This document shows, piece by piece, positions 50,035 through 61,262 of a DNA stretch of 64,000 bases (the stretch's first letter is position 1; each line of letters begins with the position of its first letter). The position numbers and the translations under genes are program-made. The stretch comes from Brenneria bubanii (lineage in GTDB: Bacteria; Pseudomonadota; Gammaproteobacteria; Enterobacterales; Enterobacteriaceae). The stretch lies in the NCBI RefSeq assembly GCF_022378355.1, contig NZ_JAKMAJ010000013.1, positions 85,319 to 149,318 of the forward strand. Direction: 5' to 3'. The notes under the pieces are model-generated. The model worked only from the letters and a program-made list of their open reading frames with translations, was not told the DNA's origin and ran no database searches.

Positions 50035-50470
50035 ATTGGATATAAACCTCTTACTGGTTACTTAACTGATTAAAGAATAATTTACATGGTGATAATATTT
50101 GTATCCATAATTTTTGTTAATAAAGCGACATCTCTCCATTTTTGATTATTTGTGCTTTAAGAACAAAAAACAGATAAGATTATTACAACAGATGAATGAA
50201 AAAATATTGATTAATAAACAAATAGCCAAAGCAATTACTCACTATCAGGTAAAAAACTTAATAAACCCACTAGAACAGGCGCCTTAGACAAGTAAAAAAA
50301 CCAATCATGTCAACACGCAAAAAAAATGATTTAAACAGCCTGACGGATATAGCGGTTCACTGCAGGATCTTTGTCCTTTTTTTACTGAGAGTTATCTTAA
50401 ATAAAACTTTTCTGATTGAATCAAGAAAAAAAACAGGATAATTTGGATCATCAAATAATAATCTCGAGTT
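50035..50470. other. AT-rich gene-free stretch upstream of yecM
   Basis: The 436 bases are AT-rich with many A- and T-runs. Apart from likely promoters for yecM nothing is supported. Base composition differs clearly from the neighbouring core genes, possibly an H-NS-bound insertion. Confidence 0.4.
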
Positions 50471-50596
50471 ATGACCATGATGCTATTAATCATTTCAGTT
50501 CTGCTGATTGTCATTGCGGCCTATGCTATTTTCCGTCATTTTAGAATCAGAAATGAACAGAAAATCGGTGCTCATCCCAGAGCAAGAAAACGCTAA
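50471..50596 (+). CDS. Tiny single-span membrane protein, unknown
   Basis: The 41-codon frame encodes MTMMLLIISVLLIVIAAYAI, one membrane segment, then a basic tail ending PRARKR. The pattern is typical of real small membrane proteins. The binding site (GAGTT) is weak and an ATG two codons later is possible. No family recognised. Confidence 0.4.
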   Translation: MTMMLLIISVLLIVIAAYAIFRHFRIRNEQKIGAHPRARKR

Positions 50597-50789
50597 AAAA
50601 ATTATCCGATATTTTCGTGATTTTACAGTAAGAAGCATCAGCATTATTCATATCCTATTTTCCGTTACCCCTACGAGTAATGTGGGCATGCCCACGCCCC
50701 CACTCCCCCCGCAACGCCCTCCCCATCTGCTGACTCGCCAAGGCAAATATGGTATAAGCAGGGCTTGATTTTTTATTTAAGGTAAACCG

Positions 50790-52520
50790 GTGAATATACA
50801 GGCTCTTCTCTCCGAAAAAGTTAGCCAGGCATTGGCCGCTGCGGGTGCTCCAGTCGGGAGCGAAGCTCAGGTGCGTCAGTCGGCAAAAGTACAGTTTGGT
50901 GATTATCAGGCCAACGGCGTGATGGCCGTTGCCAAAAAGCTCGGCATGCCGCCTCGTCAACTGGCAGAAAAAGTCGTTGAATTATTGGGATTGGACGGCA
51001 TCGCTGCAAAAACGGAAATCGCCGGCCCCGGATTTATTAATATTTTTCTTGATAAACAGTGGGTTGCCAACCAGGTAGAGAATGCATTGCGCGCCCCTAA
51101 ACTGGGCGTGACGCCGGTTAAACCCCAGACCATTGTTGTCGACTACTCCGCTCCCAACGTGGCGAAAGAAATGCACGTCGGCCACCTGCGCTCCACCATC
51201 ATTGGCGACGCCGCCGTTCGTACGCAGGAATTTCTTGGTCATCATGTCATTCGCGCCAACCACGTCGGCGACTGGGGAACGCAGTTCGGTATGCTGATCG
51301 CCTACCTCGAAAAAGTACAAAGCGACCATGCCGACGAGATGGTGCTGTCCGATTTCGAAGCATTTTACCGCGAAGCGAAAAAACATTATGACGAAGATGC
51401 CGAATTCGCGGTAAAGGCGCGCGGCTATGTGGTGAAGCTGCAGGGCGGTGATGAATATTGTCGTCAGATGTGGCGCAAGCTCGTCGACATTACGATGACG
51501 CAAAATCAGATTACCTATGACCGTCTTAACGTCACGCTGACTAAAGATGATGTGATGGGCGAAAGTCTCTATAACAGCATGTTGCCGGGCATAGTCGCCG
51601 ACCTGAAAGCCAAAGGGCTGGCGGTGGAAAGCGAAGGCGCCACGGTGGTATTCCTTGATGAATTTAAAAACAAGGAAGGCGAACCAATGGGCGTCATCAT
51701 CCAGAAAAAAGATGGCGGCTACCTCTATACCACCACCGATATTGCCTGCGCAAAATATCGTTACGAAGAATTGAACGCCGATCGGGTGCTTTACTACATC
51801 GACTCACGTCAGCATCAACATTTGATGCAGGCCTGGGCCATCGTGCGTAAAGCCGGATACGTACCGGACTCCGTCAGTCTGGAACACCATATGTTCGGCA
51901 TGATGCTTGGCAAAGACGGCAAACCGTTTAAAACCCGCTCAGGCGGTACGATTAAGCTTTCCGATTTACTGGATGAGGCTTATGACCGCGCCAGTAAGCT
52001 TATCGCTGAAAAAAATCCGCAAATGGACAGCGAAGAACTGCATGAGTTGGCGAAAGTGGTGTCCATCGGCGCCGTAAAATACGCCGACTTATCGAAAAGT
52101 CGCACTACGGATTACATCTTTGACTGGGATAACATGTTGTCGTTCGAAGGCAATACCGCGCCCTACATGCAATATGCCTATACTCGCGTGGCGTCGATCT
52201 TCAAACGCGCGGATATTCAGGAAAGCAGTTTGACGCAGCCGGTTATTCTGCATGACGACCGTGAGTTCGCCCTCGCCACCCGCCTGCTGCAATTTGAAGA
52301 AATCATCACCACCGTTGCACGCGACGGCACGCCTCACGTGATGTGCGCTTATCTGTATGATTTAGCCGGTCTGTTCTCGGGCTTCTACGAGCACTGTCCG
52401 ATTTTGAATGCGCAAAGCGATGAAGTTCGCCAAAGCCGCCTGAAACTGGCGCTGCTGACGTCAAAAACACTGAAGCTGGGTTTAGATACCTTGGGTATAG
52501 CGACCGTAGAGAAGATGTAA
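50790..52520 (+). CDS. argS: Arginyl-tRNA synthetase ArgS
   Basis: This class I synthetase needs tRNA for amino-acid activation. The 576-residue protein has the N-terminal Add-1 domain, the HIGH-type motif in [33 protein letters not shown] in place of KMSKS, and the C-terminal anticodon domain ([11 protein letters not shown]). The start is GTG at 50790, preceded by AAGGTAAAC. Two long hairpins follow the stop. Confidence 0.98.
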   Translation: MNIQALLSEKVSQALAAAGAPVGSEAQVRQSAKVQFGDYQANGVMAVAKKLGMPPRQLAEKVVELLGLDGIAAKTEIAGPGFINIFLDKQWVANQVENALRAPKLGVTPVKPQTIVVDYSAPNVAKEMHVGHLRSTIIGDAAVRTQEFLGHHVIRANHVGDWGTQFGMLIAYLEKVQSDHADEMVLSDFEAFYREAKKHYDEDAEFAVKARGYVVKLQGGDEYCRQMWRKLVDITMTQNQITYDRLNVTLTKDDVMGESLYNSMLPGIVADLKAKGLAVESEGATVVFLDEFKNKEGEPMGVIIQKKDGGYLYTTTDIACAKYRYEELNADRVLYYIDSRQHQHLMQAWAIVRKAGYVPDSVSLEHHMFGMMLGKDGKPFKTRSGGTIKLSDLLDEAYDRASKLIAEKNPQMDSEELHELAKVVSIGAVKYADLSKSRTTDYIFDWDNMLSFEGNTAPYMQYAYTRVASIFKRADIQESSLTQPVILHDDREFALATRLLQFEEIITTVARDGTPHVMCAYLYDLAGLFSGFYEHCPILNAQSDEVRQSRLKLALLTSKTLKLGLDTLGIATVEKM

Positions 52521-52530
52521 CGTCTGATGC

Positions 52531-52565
52531 GCGACGAAAATGGCGCGATCGGCCATTTTCGTCGC
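52531..52565. terminator. Long hairpin directly after argS
   Basis: GCGACGAAAATGGC and GCCATTTTCGTCGC form a perfect 14-pair stem with a seven-base loop, ten bases after the argS stop. No T-run follows. It is the first of two strong stems in the argS-murJ gap. Confidence 0.6.
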
Positions 52566-52593
52566 CGCAAATAGAAATCAAACGATGCCAACC

Positions 52594-52636
52594 AACGAAA
52601 ACGCCATTAGGGCTATGCGCTAATGGCGTTTTCGTT
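52594..52636. terminator. Long bidirectional hairpin between argS and murJ
   Basis: AACGAAAACGCCATTAG and CTAATGGCGTTTTCGTT form a perfect 17-pair stem with a nine-base loop, placed 14 bases from the murJ stop. It is suited to protect or end both convergent transcripts. Confidence 0.7.
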
Positions 52637-52650
52637 ATGATCCGTCAGCC

Positions 52651-54186
52651 TCAGATGCTCCTGCGCGCAAAGTCGCGAGGACGGAAGCCCAGCAAGGCCA
52701 GCGTGGCAAAGTAAGAGCCGGCTCCAACCACCACAACCGCCAGCAAGCGCGCAATCCTGACCGCCATATCGCCGACATCCCAGGCCGGCATCCACCAGAG
52801 CATAGCGAGCAATACCAGCGACATCACAACAACGGCGACGGTAAGCTTCACCAGGAAGCCGAGCCAGCCCGGCTGAGGATGAAAAATATCCTGTTTACGC
52901 AGTTGCCAGAACAGTAATGCGGCATTCAGACAGGACGCCAGACCAATCGACAAAGCCAATCCGGCATGCTGCAACGGTCCAATAAAGATCAGGTTCATCA
53001 CCTGCGTAAGCACCAGCGTTACCAACGCGATTTTTACCGGTGTTTTAATATCCTGCCGCGAATAGAAGCCGGGTACCAGCACCTTCACCACGATAAGCCC
53101 CATCAGTCCCACCGAATAGGCGATAAGCGCACGTTGCGTCATCGCCGCGTCAAAGGCGCTGAATTTTCCGTATTGGAACAGTGAAACCGTTAACGGCTGC
53201 GCCAGGATCCCCAGTGCCACGGCGCTGGGCAAGGCCAGGATAAAACACAGGCGTAACCCCCAATCCATCAGGCGGGAATACTCCCCATGATCGCCGCTGG
53301 CAAAGCTTTTCGCCAGCGAAGGTAAAAGGATGGTTCCCAGCGCCACGCCCAGCACGCCTGACGGAAATTCCATCAGCCGATCGGCGTAATACATCCACGA
53401 CACCGCCCCTTCGCTAAGAAATGAAGCGAAAATGGTATTAATGATAAGCGAGATTTGACTAACTGAAACGCCCAACACGGCTGGCGCCATCAACTTCATC
53501 ACCCGCCAGACGCCGGGTTCGCGCCATTTAATGCGCGGCAGAACCAGCATACCAATCTTTTTCAGGTGAGGTAGCTGATAACCAAGCTGGAGCAGACCGC
53601 CGACCAAGACGGCCCAGGCCAGAGCCATCACCGGCGGATGAAAGTAAGGCGTGGCGAACAGCGCAAAACCAATCATGCTGACATTCAACAGCGTCGGAGC
53701 AAAAGCCGGAACGGAGAACCGGTTCCAGGTATTCAGAACCGAACCGACCATTGACGTCAGAGAAATCAGCAAAATATAAGGGAACGTCACCCTTAGCAGC
53801 GCCGAGGTCAGTTCAAACCGTTCGGCAGTCGCCGCAAAACCGGGCGCGGTCACCATAATAACCCACGGCGCGGCCACCATCCCCGCAACCGTCACCAACG
53901 CCAAAATCAACGTCAGCATGCCGGAAACATAAGCAAGAAAGGTGCGGGTCGCTTCATCGCCCTGCTGACTTTTATATTCAGCCAGGATAGGCACGAAGGC
54001 CTGAGAAAATGCGCCCTCGGCAAAAATACGGCGCAGTAGATTGGGAAGCTTAAACGCGACAAAAAACGCATCTGTCGCCATTCCCGCGCCAAATACCCGC
54101 GCTACGATTGCGTCACGCACAAAACCTAAAAGGCGTGAAAGCATAGTCATTGAACTGACGGCTGCCAGTGATTTAAGTAAATTCAT
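52651..54186 (-). CDS. murJ: Lipid II flippase MurJ (MviN)
   Basis: MurJ moves lipid II across the inner membrane for murein synthesis. The 511-residue protein has about 14 membrane segments of the MOP superfamily, with [29 protein letters not shown] at the N-terminus and the essential [15 protein letters not shown] loop (Arg near 52-53). It follows mviM by about 130 bases, as in E. coli. Confidence 0.97.
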   Translation of the reverse strand: MNLLKSLAAVSSMTMLSRLLGFVRDAIVARVFGAGMATDAFFVAFKLPNLLRRIFAEGAFSQAFVPILAEYKSQQGDEATRTFLAYVSGMLTLILALVTVAGMVAAPWVIMVTAPGFAATAERFELTSALLRVTFPYILLISLTSMVGSVLNTWNRFSVPAFAPTLLNVSMIGFALFATPYFHPPVMALAWAVLVGGLLQLGYQLPHLKKIGMLVLPRIKWREPGVWRVMKLMAPAVLGVSVSQISLIINTIFASFLSEGAVSWMYYADRLMEFPSGVLGVALGTILLPSLAKSFASGDHGEYSRLMDWGLRLCFILALPSAVALGILAQPLTVSLFQYGKFSAFDAAMTQRALIAYSVGLMGLIVVKVLVPGFYSRQDIKTPVKIALVTLVLTQVMNLIFIGPLQHAGLALSIGLASCLNAALLFWQLRKQDIFHPQPGWLGFLVKLTVAVVVMSLVLLAMLWWMPAWDVGDMAVRIARLLAVVVVGAGSYFATLALLGFRPRDFARRSI

Positions 54187-54314
54187 CCGATTATATTCTG
54201 ATAGGTTCGGGGATTCTGATTGACCATTCGGAGGTCATCCTGATTTCGCGGTGCGACTAGTCTACGCATTGCGCGCCCAATAGCTACCGGGGATTGCGAC
54301 GACCGTTGGATTTT

Positions 54315-55300
54315 TCAGCGCATTCTCAATAGTTCCTCTATCATGCGCTGAGCGCGTAATGCCTGATAACCTGACGTTTCTGCGGATTTCCGTTGTACGA
54401 CTGAATCAATGAAGTGATTTACCGCGCCGACGAATCCCCGCTGCGCCAGCGTGGTTTGCCAGGATGGCGGCGCCTGTTCCGTCGTCAATCCCCGGCATTC
54501 CTGGCGCCATTCCCGCATGTCGTCAACCTGATAAATCGCGCCGTCGGTGACGGCCTGAATCCGTTCTCGCTGGCTGCCGGCGCGACGGTGCATACTGGTG
54601 GTTATTTGACCGGCAGGGCTGTGAAAATGGTGTTCGGCATAATGAAGTTGACCTTCGGCATTACATTGCAATACGCCGCTGACCAGTCTGGCCTCGCCCG
54701 CCATTAGCCAAAGTGCCGTATCCACCACATGCAGATAATCGTCCAGTAGGGTAAACCGCAGATCTTGCGGCCCCACATTATCAATCCGATGTTTATCCAT
54801 CCGTAGCGAGGCAGTCTGCGTTAACTGATGTTTTAACCGCTGATACAACGGCGCAAAGCGTCGGTTAAATCCGACCATCAGCACTTTGCGCCGCCGCGTC
54901 GCCAACTCGACCAATGCTTCCGCCTGTTCAATCGTCTCCGCCAGGGGTTTATCAACATAGACATGAACGCCGGCGTTAAGTAGCTTCTCGACGACGGAAA
55001 AATGCGTAGCGGTGCTGCTGTGAACAAAAATGGCGTCACACGCCGTCGCCAGCGTATCCAGATCGGTGAAGCTCTCCATACGATATTGCTGGCAAATACG
55101 CTGAGTCTTGGCTCGATCAGGGGAAAATGCGCCGATCAATTGCCAGCGAGCAGCCTGGGCGAGTATGGGCAAATAAGCTTTTTGCGCAATTGAACCTAAC
55201 CCCACCCCCCGATGCGCGGCGCGTTGTCCGGTGATCCGGGACGGGTTGCATGATCGTTTGCTGCCGGGTCGGCTATTACCAGACGACTCGCGGTCATCAT
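54315..55300 (-). pseudogene. mviM: mviM, oxidoreductase gene with an N-terminal frameshift
   Basis: The gene begins at ATGATG (55300), overlapping the yceH stop, and encodes [14 protein letters not shown] up to PRIG. The expected GVVGLG continuation is lost: a run of six G (55205-55210 on the + strand as C) leaves the frame one base short, and the original frame stops at once. From VGLGSIAQKAYLPILAQ onward a different frame matches E. coli MviM to the end (KPLAETIEQAEALVELA, VGFNRRFAPLYQRLK, LLDDYLHVVDTALWL). The product would be a Gfo/Idh/MocA-type NAD(P) oxidoreductase. Mutation, sequencing error or slippage at the G-run are all possible. Confidence 0.8.
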
Positions 55301-55959
55301 ATCTCTCCGGATTGCGGGTTATCCGATAATGCCGATAGTTTCGCAAGCCGGCGCTTGAGTTCTGCGACTTCCAGCTCCAGTGTTGCCACTCTGTCCGCCA
55401 GCGCGCCGCTATCCGTTTCAAACTCAGTATCCGCCGCCACCTCGCTCGACTCACCGCTGAATAGATGCATATAGCGACTTTCACGCTTGCCGGGCTCGCG
55501 GGCAAGGCGAGCGACAAACGGACCGTCGTCCCGTTGCTGTAGCTGCGCCAGCCGCGTTTCCACTTCATTGACATCGGCAAATTCATGCAGCCGGGCGGCA
55601 CGCGTGCGCAATTCGCCCGGCGTTTGCGCGCCACGCAGCAGCAGTGTCGCCACCAGCGCCACCTCTGCCGAAGAAAACTTCAAATCGCCAAACTCAGAAT
55701 TGCAAAAACGATGCTCATATTTAACCACTCGATTACCAAAACCACTTAGCGTGCGGAGAAAATGTTTTTTTACCAGTAAATCAAGCGTCTGTTGTACCTC
55801 GCTTTCACTCAGTTCCATTACCGGATCGCGATTCGTTTTCTGATTACAGGCCGTGGTTACGCCGTTTAACGACATGGGATACTGTTCCGGCGTGGTGAGC
55901 TGCTTTTCCAGCATGCAACCAATCACTCTTGCTTCTTTGGCACTTAGCTGATACTTCAT
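55297..55959 (-). CDS. yceH: DUF480 protein YceH
   Basis: This 220-residue protein with tandem winged-helix-like DUF480 domains matches E. coli Yce[77 protein letters not shown]-terminal coiled coil ([19 protein letters not shown]) follows. Function unknown. It lies in the rimJ-yceH-mviM-murJ unit; rimJ ends nine bases before its start. Confidence 0.94.
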   Translation of the reverse strand: MKYQLSAKEARVIGCMLEKQLTTPEQYPMSLNGVTTACNQKTNRDPVMELSESEVQQTLDLLVKKHFLRTLSGFGNRVVKYEHRFCNSEFGDLKFSSAEVALVATLLLRGAQTPGELRTRAARLHEFADVNEVETRLAQLQQRDDGPFVARLAREPGKRESRYMHLFSGESSEVAADTEFETDSGALADRVATLELEVAELKRRLAKLSALSDNPQSGEI

Positions 55960-55968
55960 CACGATTCC

Positions 55969-56553
55969 TTAGCGTTGTGGTTTCCAGTCATTATTCGTCA
56001 GCGCGGTCAGAACATGATCCTGCCATTTCCCGTCGATGAGCAGATAATTTTTCGCATAACCTTCGCGTTCAAAACCCAATCGGGCCAGTAAATTCCCGCT
56101 GCGACGATTATGCGGCATATAGTTGGCCATAATCCGGTGCATATGCTGCTGGCGCTGCATATAACGTATCGCCGGCTGCAGCGCTTCGAACATAATCCCC
56201 TGCCCCTGCCATTTCTGGCCAAGTGAATATCCCAGATAGCAAGCATAGAAAGCCCCTCGCAGTACATTGCTGAAATTAGCGACGCCCCAGACTTCGCTTT
56301 CATTCGGGTCAAGCAGCAAAAAATAATAGGCGCTGCCCTGTTTATGCATATCACAGATCATGCTCAGGCGCGCATGCCAGCCGGAGGGGTAGCAATGGCT
56401 GATATCCCGGACGGGCTCCCAGGGCTTGAGAAAATCACGATTTTCTGAATAGTATTCAGCCAGACGCCAGGCATCGCGCTCATGAGCCAGACGCACCACC
56501 ATCCGATCGGTTGTTAAATTGACTTTGGATGATGTAGAACGATAGCCAAACAT
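55969..56553 (-). CDS. rimJ: Ribosomal protein S5 alanine N-acetyltransferase RimJ
   Basis: RimJ acetylates the N-terminal alanine of ribosomal protein S5. The 194-residue GNAT protein starts [22 protein letters not shown] and has [19 protein letters not shown] (acetyl-CoA site) and [42 protein letters not shown] precedes the ATG at 56553; the frame is open 14 codons further. First gene of its unit. Confidence 0.96.
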   Translation of the reverse strand: MFGYRSTSSKVNLTTDRMVVRLAHERDAWRLAEYYSENRDFLKPWEPVRDISHCYPSGWHARLSMICDMHKQGSAYYFLLLDPNESEVWGVANFSNVLRGAFYACYLGYSLGQKWQGQGIMFEALQPAIRYMQRQQHMHRIMANYMPHNRRSGNLLARLGFEREGYAKNYLLIDGKWQDHVLTALTNNDWKPQR

Positions 56554-56866
56554 TCCTCCCCCTAGGTTGCGGGTTGTTCGATAAGAAAAATTCATCGCGA
56601 TGAAATGATAAGTACTCTATGCAAGCGGTAAATAGGCTCTACTGCCGATAATGCATACTATAACCGGATAATTTCTCTGGCGTAAAACCCCCCGCGCTGA
56701 GTTATTGCGCGATCGATTCGATAATTTTGAATTTTATCTAAAAAATGTTACTCAGATCCGTTTTGACGATAAAAAAATATTATCCATCAATAGGCTATCC
56801 GAAACGATAAATAGAGTAGAAAATAGTCACTGTGATTATTTTCTTCCTTCTTCCTCGTGGTGAAAC
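56554..56866. other. AT-rich divergent promoter region of rimJ and mdtH
   Basis: These 313 bases hold promoter-like AT-rich sequence only. No gene, operator or repeat could be supported. Confidence 0.4.
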
Positions 56867-58072
56867 ATGCCTCTGATGTCGCAAGCTCGGAGCTTGGGTA
56901 AATATTTTCTGCTGTTGGATAATATGTTGGTGGTTCTGGGCTTCTTTATCGTCTTCCCCCTTATTTCCATCCGCTTTGTCGATCAACTGGGTTGGGCGGC
57001 GCTCTTGGTGGGCATTGCGCTTGGCCTGCGGCAGCTTATTCAGCAAGGCCTGGGGATTTTCGCCGGCGCGATAGCCGACCGCTTCGGGGCGAAACCGATG
57101 ATCGTGACGGGAATGCTATTGCGCGCGTCAGGCTTCGTCTTCATGGCGATCGCCGACCAACCCTGGCTGCTATGGCTGTCCTGCGGACTTTCCGGCCTGG
57201 GCGGCACCCTGTTCGATCCGCCGAGAACCGCGCTGGTGGTTAAATTGATTCGCCCCCGGGAGCGCGGCCGTTTTTATTCTATTCTGATGATGCAGGACAG
57301 CGCGGGAGCTGTGATTGGCGCGCTTATCGGCAGTTGGCTGCTGCGCTACGACTTCGAACTGGTCTGCTGGGTCGGCGCGGTGATTTTCGTGCTGGCCGCA
57401 GCGCTGAACTGGAAGTGCCTACCGGCTTATCGAACGTCGACGACCCGCATTCCCATGCAGGAAGGAATAAGCCGCGTCATCCGCGACCGCCGTTTCCTGA
57501 CCTATGTGTTAACGCTGACCGGGTATTATATGCTTTCGGTTCAGGTGTTGCTGATGCTGCCCATTATGGTCAATGAGATTGCCGGTACGCCAACGGCGAT
57601 AAAATGGATGTATACCATTGAGGCGACTTTATCGCTGACGTTGCTCTACCCGATCGCCCGCTGGAGCGAAAAACATTATCGGCTGGAGCAACGTCTGATG
57701 GCCGGGTTGCTGGTGATGACCTTCAGCATGTTTCCGATAGGCTTGACCACCAGCCTGCAATCCCTGCTGATGTTAATCAGTCTGTTTTACATCGGTTCAA
57801 TTATCGCCGAACCCGCGCGTGAAACGCTGGGCGCGTCCTTGGCGGACCCGCGGGCCCGAGGCAGCTACATGGGCTTTAGCCGTCTGGGGCTGGCATTGGG
57901 AGGCGCGATTGGCTATAGCGGCGGCGGCTGGCTGTTCGATGCCGGACACGCGCTCGGGCAGCCGGAACTTCCGTGGTTTATGTTAGGCGCTATCGGTCTG
58001 ATAACCCTGGCGGCTCTGTATTGGCAATTCAATTTACGCCGTATTGAACCCGCCATGCTCGGCGGTCACTGA
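56867..58072 (+). CDS. mdtH: MFS multidrug exporter MdtH
   Basis: This 401-residue inner-membrane drug:proton antiporter of the 12-segment DHA1 type is collinear with E. coli Mdt[24 protein letters not shown], the loop motif [45 protein letters not shown] and [33 protein letters not shown]. The start at 56867 is set by alignment. It lies divergent from rimJ and before grxB, as in E. coli. Confidence 0.95.
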   Translation: MPLMSQARSLGKYFLLLDNMLVVLGFFIVFPLISIRFVDQLGWAALLVGIALGLRQLIQQGLGIFAGAIADRFGAKPMIVTGMLLRASGFVFMAIADQPWLLWLSCGLSGLGGTLFDPPRTALVVKLIRPRERGRFYSILMMQDSAGAVIGALIGSWLLRYDFELVCWVGAVIFVLAAALNWKCLPAYRTSTTRIPMQEGISRVIRDRRFLTYVLTLTGYYMLSVQVLLMLPIMVNEIAGTPTAIKWMYTIEATLSLTLLYPIARWSEKHYRLEQRLMAGLLVMTFSMFPIGLTTSLQSLLMLISLFYIGSIIAEPARETLGASLADPRARGSYMGFSRLGLALGGAIGYSGGGWLFDAGHALGQPELPWFMLGAIGLITLAALYWQFNLRRIEPAMLGGH

Positions 58073-58227
58073 GCCGCGAATTTACCGGCGTATTTGATCT
58101 CGCCGGTATTGCCCCCCATACTTCCTTAATACATTCAATCGATTGTTACGCCGTCGTTTGACGGCAATCGCCATTCACGACCGCACGTGCGGCCATTGTG
58201 TTATCAGTGGTTCAGAGGATACCCAGT

Positions 58228-58875
58228 ATGAAATTATATGTTTACGATCATTGTCCCTATTGCGTAAAAGCGCGCATGATTTTCGGCCTGAAAAATATCC
58301 CTGTCGAATTGCTTATTTTAGCCAATGATGACGAAGAAACGCCGAAGAAAATGATCGGGCAAAAAATGGTGCCGATCCTGCAAAAAGATGATGGCAGCTA
58401 CATGCCTGAAAGCATGGACATCGTACATTTTATTGATAATTTCGATCATAAACCGCTATTAACCGGTCCCACCAACCCGGCGATTACTGCCTGGTTGCGT
58501 AAAGTCTCCGACTATACCGCCCGCCTGATTATCCCGCGTTTTGCTAAGGCCGCCTTTGAGGAGTTCGCCTCCGCATCGGCGCGCCAATACTTCATCGATA
58601 AAAAAGAGGCGCAAATTGGCAATTTTGAAGAACACCTAAGCCATTCCACAGGCCTGATCAAGAAACTGAATAACGACCTGCTGGAGCTGGATCCCCTGCT
58701 TGTTCAGCCCAATGCCTGTAACGGCGAGCTTTCCACCGATGATATCCACCTGTTCCCGACATTGCGCTCGCTGTCGATTATCGCCGGCGTCACGCCGCCA
58801 TCACGCGTCGCCGCCTACCGCGACAATATGGCCAAGCAAACGCAAATTACCTTGCTGAGCAGCCTCGCCCAGTAA
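58228..58875 (+). CDS. grxB: Glutaredoxin 2 GrxB
   Basis: GrxB is an abundant atypical glutaredoxin with a GST-like fold. The 215-residue protein has the CPYC active site at 9-12 (KLYVYDHCPYCVKARM), the cis-Pro segment KMVPILQKDDG, and the helical C-terminal domain. The ATG at 58228 matches E. coli; the frame is open ten codons further upstream. Confidence 0.97.
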   Translation: MKLYVYDHCPYCVKARMIFGLKNIPVELLILANDDEETPKKMIGQKMVPILQKDDGSYMPESMDIVHFIDNFDHKPLLTGPTNPAITAWLRKVSDYTARLIIPRFAKAAFEEFASASARQYFIDKKEAQIGNFEEHLSHSTGLIKKLNNDLLELDPLLVQPNACNGELSTDDIHLFPTLRSLSIIAGVTPPSRVAAYRDNMAKQTQITLLSSLAQ

Positions 58876-59033
58876 GCGACGACAGCGCCCTTGTTTCGCG
58901 GTGGAACGGGGCGTCCTATAAACGCCGCCGGCTCGACACTTTCAGCGCTATCTGATTGGTGAAGTTACCCTCGCGGTGCACCCTGCATTGGCAATAGATT
59001 ACACGCACAGAAATGATAATTGAGGTCTGAATA

Positions 59034-59597
59034 ATGAAGAAGTTGGGATTTGCTGCCACAGCGCTGCTGCTTGCCTTCACGTTGAGCGGCTGTAACAAAC
59101 TGACGCAGTACACGCTCAATGAACAAGAAGTAAATGAGTACCTGCAAAAGCACAATGATTACCAAAAACAGCTGGGCATACCCGGCGTAGTGGATGCCCA
59201 TATCGTATTGACCGACCTGTCGAGCCAAATCGGCAGAGCGGAGCCGGGCAAGGTTACCCTGTCCGGCAATGCAAAGGTCGATATCACATCTCTGCTCGGC
59301 GATCAGACCGCGGACCTGAAGCTGACATTGAAGGCGCAGCCGGTATTTGATAAGGAGCAAGGGGCGATTTACCTGAAAGACATGCAGTTGGTCGATTATC
59401 GCGTTCAGCCGGAAAAAATGCAGGCGGTGATGGATACGCTCAGCCCTTATCTGAATCAATCACTGAAAAGCTACTTCGCGCAGAAACCCGCTTATATCCT
59501 GAATGCGGATAACAGCACGGCGGAGGCGCTGGCGAAAAAGATGGCGAAAGGGATTGAAATTAAGCCGGGACAGATCATGATTTTGTTTACTGACTGA
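59034..59597 (+). CDS. yceB: DUF1439 lipoprotein YceB
   Basis: This 187-residue protein has a lipoprotein signal with lipobox LSGC (Cys20) and matches E. coli YceB: NKLTQYTLNEQEVNEYLQKHN, GVVDAHIVLTDLSSQIGRAEPGKVTLSGNA, QPVFDKEQGAIYLKDMQLVDYRVQPEKMQ. It is probably an outer-membrane lipoprotein with a lipid-binding (TULIP-like) fold; the function is not established. Confidence 0.94.
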   Translation: MKKLGFAATALLLAFTLSGCNKLTQYTLNEQEVNEYLQKHNDYQKQLGIPGVVDAHIVLTDLSSQIGRAEPGKVTLSGNAKVDITSLLGDQTADLKLTLKAQPVFDKEQGAIYLKDMQLVDYRVQPEKMQAVMDTLSPYLNQSLKSYFAQKPAYILNADNSTAEALAKKMAKGIEIKPGQIMILFTD

Positions 59598-59606
59598 CGC
59601 AATCTT

Positions 59607-59634
59607 AGGGTGACGCGATGGCTGTTGTCACCCT
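59607..59634 (+). terminator. Hairpin after yceB
   Basis: AGGGTGAC and GTCACCCT form a perfect eight-pair stem with a 12-base loop, ten bases after the yceB stop and before the convergent ycdY stop. There is no T-run. Confidence 0.5.
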
Positions 59635-59652
59635 ATTCCCCGTCTGGCGTGG

Positions 59653-60225
59653 CTAGTCAGCGTCGCCATCCGACAGCGGATCCGCTTCCTGCAACTCTTC
59701 GCGCATGGCGTAAAGCGCCTCACGGCAAATAATCGCCAGGCTACGATAAAACGCCGTCGCGGCATGACTTTCGACCTGGCCTAAAAAGCGGTCGCTCCAA
59801 GGCAACAGGAACTCATCGAACAGTTCAATCTGCACCGCGGTCTCATCGTCCTGAGACTGATCCTCCAACCACGATGCCGCCAGCAGTAAGCCGCCAAAGT
59901 GGTCGACGGCGCCATCATTCAGCGGCATGCCCCGCTGTTGTAAAAAAACACGCACCTCAGCCGCATCGGTCGCGGTCTCATAGGCTGAACGCCAAGGAGA
60001 GACGGCGCTCGCCTCGCCGACAAACAGCGTTTGATAATCGGCGGCGAGGTCTGAAATGACGCACCCTTTTTGCAAACGCGTCAGCAGCGCATCCTGCTCC
60101 AGCGGCCAGTGCGGCTGCAGCTTGCCCTCTTGAATCAAGGAAAGCAGAGGCGCCACAATCGGATCTTGCGGCTGGCGATAGAACAACGTGCCCAGCGTAC
60201 GGCATACGATCGAAAACTCATTCAT
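59653..60225 (-). CDS. ycdY: TorD/DmsD-family chaperone YcdY
   Basis: This 190-residue all-helical protein of the TorD family matches E. coli YcdY: NEFSIVCRTLGTLFYRQPQDP, QDALLTRLQKGCVISDLAADYQTLFVG, LLLAASWLEDQSQDDE. In E. coli YcdY is a chaperone for the zinc phosphatase YcdX. ycdX lies directly upstream on the same strand (33 bases), which agrees with that role. Confidence 0.94.
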   Translation of the reverse strand: MNEFSIVCRTLGTLFYRQPQDPIVAPLLSLIQEGKLQPHWPLEQDALLTRLQKGCVISDLAADYQTLFVGEASAVSPWRSAYETATDAAEVRVFLQQRGMPLNDGAVDHFGGLLLAASWLEDQSQDDETAVQIELFDEFLLPWSDRFLGQVESHAATAFYRSLAIICREALYAMREELQEADPLSDGDAD

Positions 60226-60258
60226 TCAAAATTTGCTCATCATTATAAAGTGACATTG

Positions 60259-60996
60259 TCACAAACTCGAAAATTCCGCAATAGCGGGTCTTCCATGCTG
60301 TTCAAGAAAGTCTAATATCCGCCGGGGACTCTCGTTTAAAACACGATCCGCCGGGAAATTAACTTCCTGCAAAATACGCTGGCACTGGGTGAAGTCCCCC
60401 AGAGAAAAGGCGATGTGGGAATCCGTACCTAAAGACAGCAATCCACCGGCATCACGCACCGCCTCCGCAATCGCGCGGCAGTTTGCTTCGCTTCCTTTAC
60501 GAGAATGCGTCAAGGAGGAGTTATTCAGCTCCAGCGCCACATTATACTTGGCGGCGGCCTCCGCGATGGCGCGAATATCAACGGGGAATTTAGGGTTGCC
60601 GGGATGACTGATAATATGGGCATCGCCATTGGCCATGGTGGCAATCATCGCGCGGGTATGCGTCTCTTTGTCCTCTGGCGGAAAAACCGGTTCATGAAAG
60701 CCGGCAATGATTAAATCCAGTTGTTCCAACATCGCTCCGGCGCAATCGATATCACCATTAACATTCTTGATATTGGCTTCAATACCGCGCAAAATCCCGA
60801 CGCCGTCCACCAGGCGCGGCCAAACCTTCATGTTCATAAAATGCCAGTAGTGAGGCGCATCCGCCATATCGGGGCCATGATCGGTAATGGCCAGAAGGCG
60901 AATGTCTTTTTTCTTCGCCTCGGCGATATAGTCATGCAAGGTACTGTATGCGTGCGTGCTGGCAACGGTGTGCATATGTAAATCGACGGGATACAT
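60259..60996 (-). CDS. ycdX: PHP-domain zinc phosphatase YcdX
   Basis: This 245-residue PHP-family hydrolase with a trinuclear zinc site has ligand motifs [16 protein letters not shown] at the N-terminus, [43 protein letters not shown] and [12 protein letters not shown]. In E. coli it is linked to swarming motility and shows phosphatase activity. It is transcribed with ycdY. Confidence 0.96.
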   Translation of the reverse strand: MYPVDLHMHTVASTHAYSTLHDYIAEAKKKDIRLLAITDHGPDMADAPHYWHFMNMKVWPRLVDGVGILRGIEANIKNVNGDIDCAGAMLEQLDLIIAGFHEPVFPPEDKETHTRAMIATMANGDAHIISHPGNPKFPVDIRAIAEAAAKYNVALELNNSSLTHSRKGSEANCRAIAEAVRDAGGLLSLGTDSHIAFSLGDFTQCQRILQEVNFPADRVLNESPRRILDFLEQHGRPAIAEFSSL

Positions 60997-61262
60997 GATT
61001 TCTCCTGAGTCAGCTTTTAATCAGCAGCATAACATTTTTGTCCCTATCGAACAGTCCAGGCATAGCCCGAGGCCGTTAAGTTAATAAAAGTTAAACATAG
61101 CCTTGAGCCCAAGATTGCATACCGGCGCGGCGATCTGGCGACTAAAGCGACAAATTGATTTAACTTTAGCTAAACGCACGCGGAAGAGGCAGAAGTTTAT
61201 TGACGCTGTGCGTTAATTTCCCTACATTAGCGCCGTCCGCCGATATGACCAAGGCGAACAAC

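Noticed and set aside
54315-55634. A 439-residue frame covering mviM and running far into yceH
   Set aside because: The first 140 residues are a shadow of yceH in another frame; only the part from VGLGSIAQ is MviM.
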